A stretch of DNA of 14,421 nucleotides from positions 1 to 14,421 of the forward strand of contig CAMWRO010000043.1 in the NCBI GenBank assembly GCA_947176615.1, in the 5' to 3' direction. Both the position numbers and the translations under genes were made by a program. Numbering within the stretch: the first letter of the stretch is position 1; each line of letters opens with the position of its first letter. Below, piece by piece: positions 12,923 through 14,421 of the stretch. The notes beneath the pieces are model-generated. The model had not been told where the DNA came from and did no database searches. It saw only the letters and a program-made list of their open reading frames with translations. Source of the stretch: an uncultured Porphyromonadaceae bacterium. Its GTDB lineage: Bacteria; Bacteroidota; Bacteroidia; Bacteroidales; Muribaculaceae.

Positions 12923-12979
12923 CATTAACAACTTTAATGGCCGAAAGTTTTAATAATTAAAGATTTTTTGCTTACTTTG
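12923..12979 (+). promoter_or_regulatory. acpP promoter region with two AT-rich palindromes
   Basis: TTACTTTG (12972-12979) fits the -7 consensus with one mismatch, and GTTTT at 12947-12951 is suitably placed for a -33 box. The predicted start lies near 12985, about 35 nt before acpP. CATTAA/TTAATG (12923-12928 and 12934-12939) and the 13-nt palindrome TTTAATAATTAAA (12949-12961, between the boxes) could be operator sites. No regulator is identified. The rest of 12881-13021 shows no gene. Confidence 0.55.
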
Positions 12980-13021
12980 CACCGCGAAAAAGAAATTTAT
13001 TAATCATAAAAAACTTAAACT

Positions 13022-13258
13022 ATGTCTGAAATTGCATCACGCGTTAAAGCTATTATCGTTGATAAACTCGGCGTTGACGAGAACGAAGTAACTGAAACTG
13101 CAGAATTCACTAAGGATCTTGGCGCCGATAGCCTCGATACCGTTGAGCTCATCATGGAATTCGAGAAAGAATTTGGCATCACTATCCCCGACGATCAGGC
13201 TGAAACCATCAAGACTGTAAAGGACGCTATCGATTACATCGAAGCTGCTAACAAGTAA
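13022..13258 (+). CDS. acpP: Acyl carrier protein
   Basis: This 78-residue acidic protein matches acyl carrier protein in full length. It carries growing acyl chains on a 4'-phosphopantetheine arm during type II fatty-acid synthesis in the cytoplasm. The attachment site is Ser37 in the conserved GADSLDTVELIMEFE helix-2 motif, followed by the typical GITIPDDQAETIKTVKDAIDYI end. The high share of Asp and Glu is as expected. It has its own likely promoter upstream, and fabF follows after 121 nt, an arrangement widespread in bacteria. No anomaly is seen. Confidence 0.98.
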   Translation: MSEIASRVKAIIVDKLGVDENEVTETAEFTKDLGADSLDTVELIMEFEKEFGITIPDDQAETIKTVKDAIDYIEAANK

Positions 13259-13290
13259 GAATCACAGTTCCCATAATCGGGCTGTCACAG

Positions 13291-13321
13291 GGCTCTTCCC
13301 ACCTTTACGGCCGGAGGAGCC
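13291..13321 (+). repeat. Hairpin in the acpP-fabF intergenic region
   Basis: GGCTCTTCC (13291-13299) pairs with GGAGGAGCC (13313-13321), nine pairs with one G-T wobble and a 13-nt loop. The sequence after it (TATTCGG) lacks a T-run, so full termination is unlikely. It may stabilise the abundant acpP message or reduce read-through into fabF. Confidence 0.5.
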
Positions 13322-13379
13322 TATTCGGTATATTTACACTTCCCTCTATTAACTAACATCTTTCTCCTATCTTATATAC

Positions 13380-14421
13380 ATGGAATTAAAAAGAGTTGTT
13401 GTCACCGGTCTCGGTGCCATTACCCCCATCGGTAATGATGTCGACACCACTTGGGAGGCCGCTGTTGCCGGTAAGAGCGGTGCCGCCCCCATCACCCACT
13501 TTGACGCTTCTAAATTCAAGACCCAGTTTGCCTGCGAAGTCAAGAATTTCAATGCAGCCGACCATTTTGACCGCCGCAAGGCGCGTCAGCTTGACCTTTA
13601 TGCCCAGTATGCACTCGTCGCTGCCCGTCAGGCAGTCGCCGATTCAGGCATGGAGGAGGCTCAGAACCTTGACAAGAACCGCGTAGGCGTTATCATCGCT
13701 GCCGGTATCGGCGGTCTTCACACTTTTGAAGAAGAAGCCGGATACTATGCCGTTCACGAGGATCAGGGTCCCAAATACAATCCCTTCTTCATCCCCAAGA
13801 TGATTGCCGACATCGCATCGGGCCACGTCTCGATGGAATATGGCTATCACGGTCCTAACTTCGGTGTCGTTTCAGCCTGTGCGTCATCCAACAATGCCAT
13901 TATCGACGCATTCAACCTGATCCGTCTCGGCAAGGCCGACGCCATCGTTACCGGTGGTGCCGAAGCTGCCATCTATCCTGCCGGTGTGGGCGGTTTCAAC
14001 TCTATGCACGCCCTCTCGACCCGCAACGATTCGCCCGAGACAGCATCGCGCCCCTTCAGCGCATCGCGTGACGGTTTCGTGATGGGCGAAGGTTCGGTTG
14101 TGCTTGTTCTTGAAGAACTTGAACACGCTCTCGCCCGTGGTGCCAAGATTTATGCCGAGGTTGCCGGCGGTGGCATGAGCGCTGACGCTCACCACCTCAC
14201 CGCTACCCATCCCGAGGGTCTCGGCGCAATCCTCTCGATGAAGAACGCCCTCGAAGATGCTGGCATGAAACCCGAAGACATCGACTATATCAATGTGCAC
14301 GGCACATCGACACCCGTCGGTGACATCTCTGAAATCAAGGCTATCGTTGAGGTATTCGGTGACTATGCCCACAAGCTCAACATCAGCTCTACCAAGTCAA
14401 TGACCGGCCACCTCCTTGGTG
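13380..14421 (+). CDS. fabF: 3-oxoacyl-[acyl-carrier-protein] synthase II, 3' truncated by window edge
   Basis: The frame opens at ATG 13380 (MELKRVVVTGLGAITPIGND) and is open to the window end, giving 347 complete residues of a protein usually near 415. KAS II condenses malonyl-ACP with acyl-ACP to extend fatty acids. The thiolase fold and catalytic triad are present: the nucleophile Cys167 in VSACASS, His307 in NVHGTSTP, and His344 in STKSMTGHLLG, with the conserved Lys339 in the same stretch. PFSASRDGFVMGEGSVVLVLEELEHA is typical of FabF and separates it from FabB-like enzymes, though FabB and FabF are close relatives. Its partner ACP is encoded just upstream. Only the extreme C-terminus is missing. 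In many Bacteroidetes the ribonuclease III gene follows, but that lies outside this window. Confidence 0.97.
   Translation, partial: MELKRVVVTGLGAITPIGNDVDTTWEAAVAGKSGAAPITHFDASKFKTQFACEVKNFNAADHFDRRKARQLDLYAQYALVAARQAVADSGMEEAQNLDKNRVGVIIAAGIGGLHTFEEEAGYYAVHEDQGPKYNPFFIPKMIADIASGHVSMEYGYHGPNFGVVSACASSNNAIIDAFNLIRLGKADAIVTGGAEAAIYPAGVGGFNSMHALSTRNDSPETASRPFSASRDGFVMGEGSVVLVLEELEHALARGAKIYAEVAGGGMSADAHHLTATHPEGLGAILSMKNALEDAGMKPEDIDYINVHGTSTPVGDISEIKAIVEVFGDYAHKLNISSTKSMTGHLLG

Overview
The window looks like a chromosomal segment of a Bacteroidales bacterium, possibly Muribaculaceae (a guess from moderate GC and protein style). The signs are promoters of the Bacteroidetes type (TAnnTTTG -7 boxes), few Shine-Dalgarno sequences, a very large secreted alpha-2-macroglobulin, a DUF3298 lipoprotein, a TonB C-terminal domain protein, and acpP followed by fabF. 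No tRNA, rRNA, CRISPR array, insertion sequence or phage gene is visible. Most of the content is core or envelope-maintenance genes.

Layout. Positions 1-1049 hold the 3' part of groEL (+). A strong, probably bidirectional hairpin terminator (1098-1141) separates it from a convergent ZIP-family metal transporter (1184-2017, -). A divergent intergenic region (2018-2108) carries a good -7 box for a three-gene + strand cluster: an ECF sigma factor (2109-2672), a single-pass membrane protein in the anti-sigma position (2732-3148) and a small Spy/CpxP-like periplasmic protein (3158-3631). An intrinsic terminator (3659-3691) closes this cluster.

Next come a 1912-residue secreted alpha-2-macroglobulin-like protein (3727-9465) and a DUF3298/RsiV-like lipoprotein (9521-10360). 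The macroglobulin lacks the Cys and Gln of the classical thioester at the aligned position, and its bait-like region has unusual codon use. The intergenic region 10361-10578 contains a compact nest of inverted repeats with 15-bp perfect outer arms and a terminator-like right end, followed by a promoter.

That promoter should drive a second envelope cluster: a lipocalin-like lipoprotein (10579-11001), a multi-pass membrane protein (11006-11593, whose end is tandemly duplicated) and a secreted protein with an SH3b-like N-terminus and a TonB C-terminal domain (11621-12880). The window ends with the fatty-acid synthesis pair acpP (13022-13258) and fabF (13380 to the edge, truncated).

Taken together, the middle of the window is rich in cell-envelope functions: a stress-type sigma module, a periplasmic chaperone-like protein, a macroglobulin and several lipoproteins. 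I see no clearly new defence or mobile system. The most unusual signals are the palindromic element at 10369-10510, the thioester-less macroglobulin with its atypical bait region, and the SH3b/TonB-C three-gene cassette.
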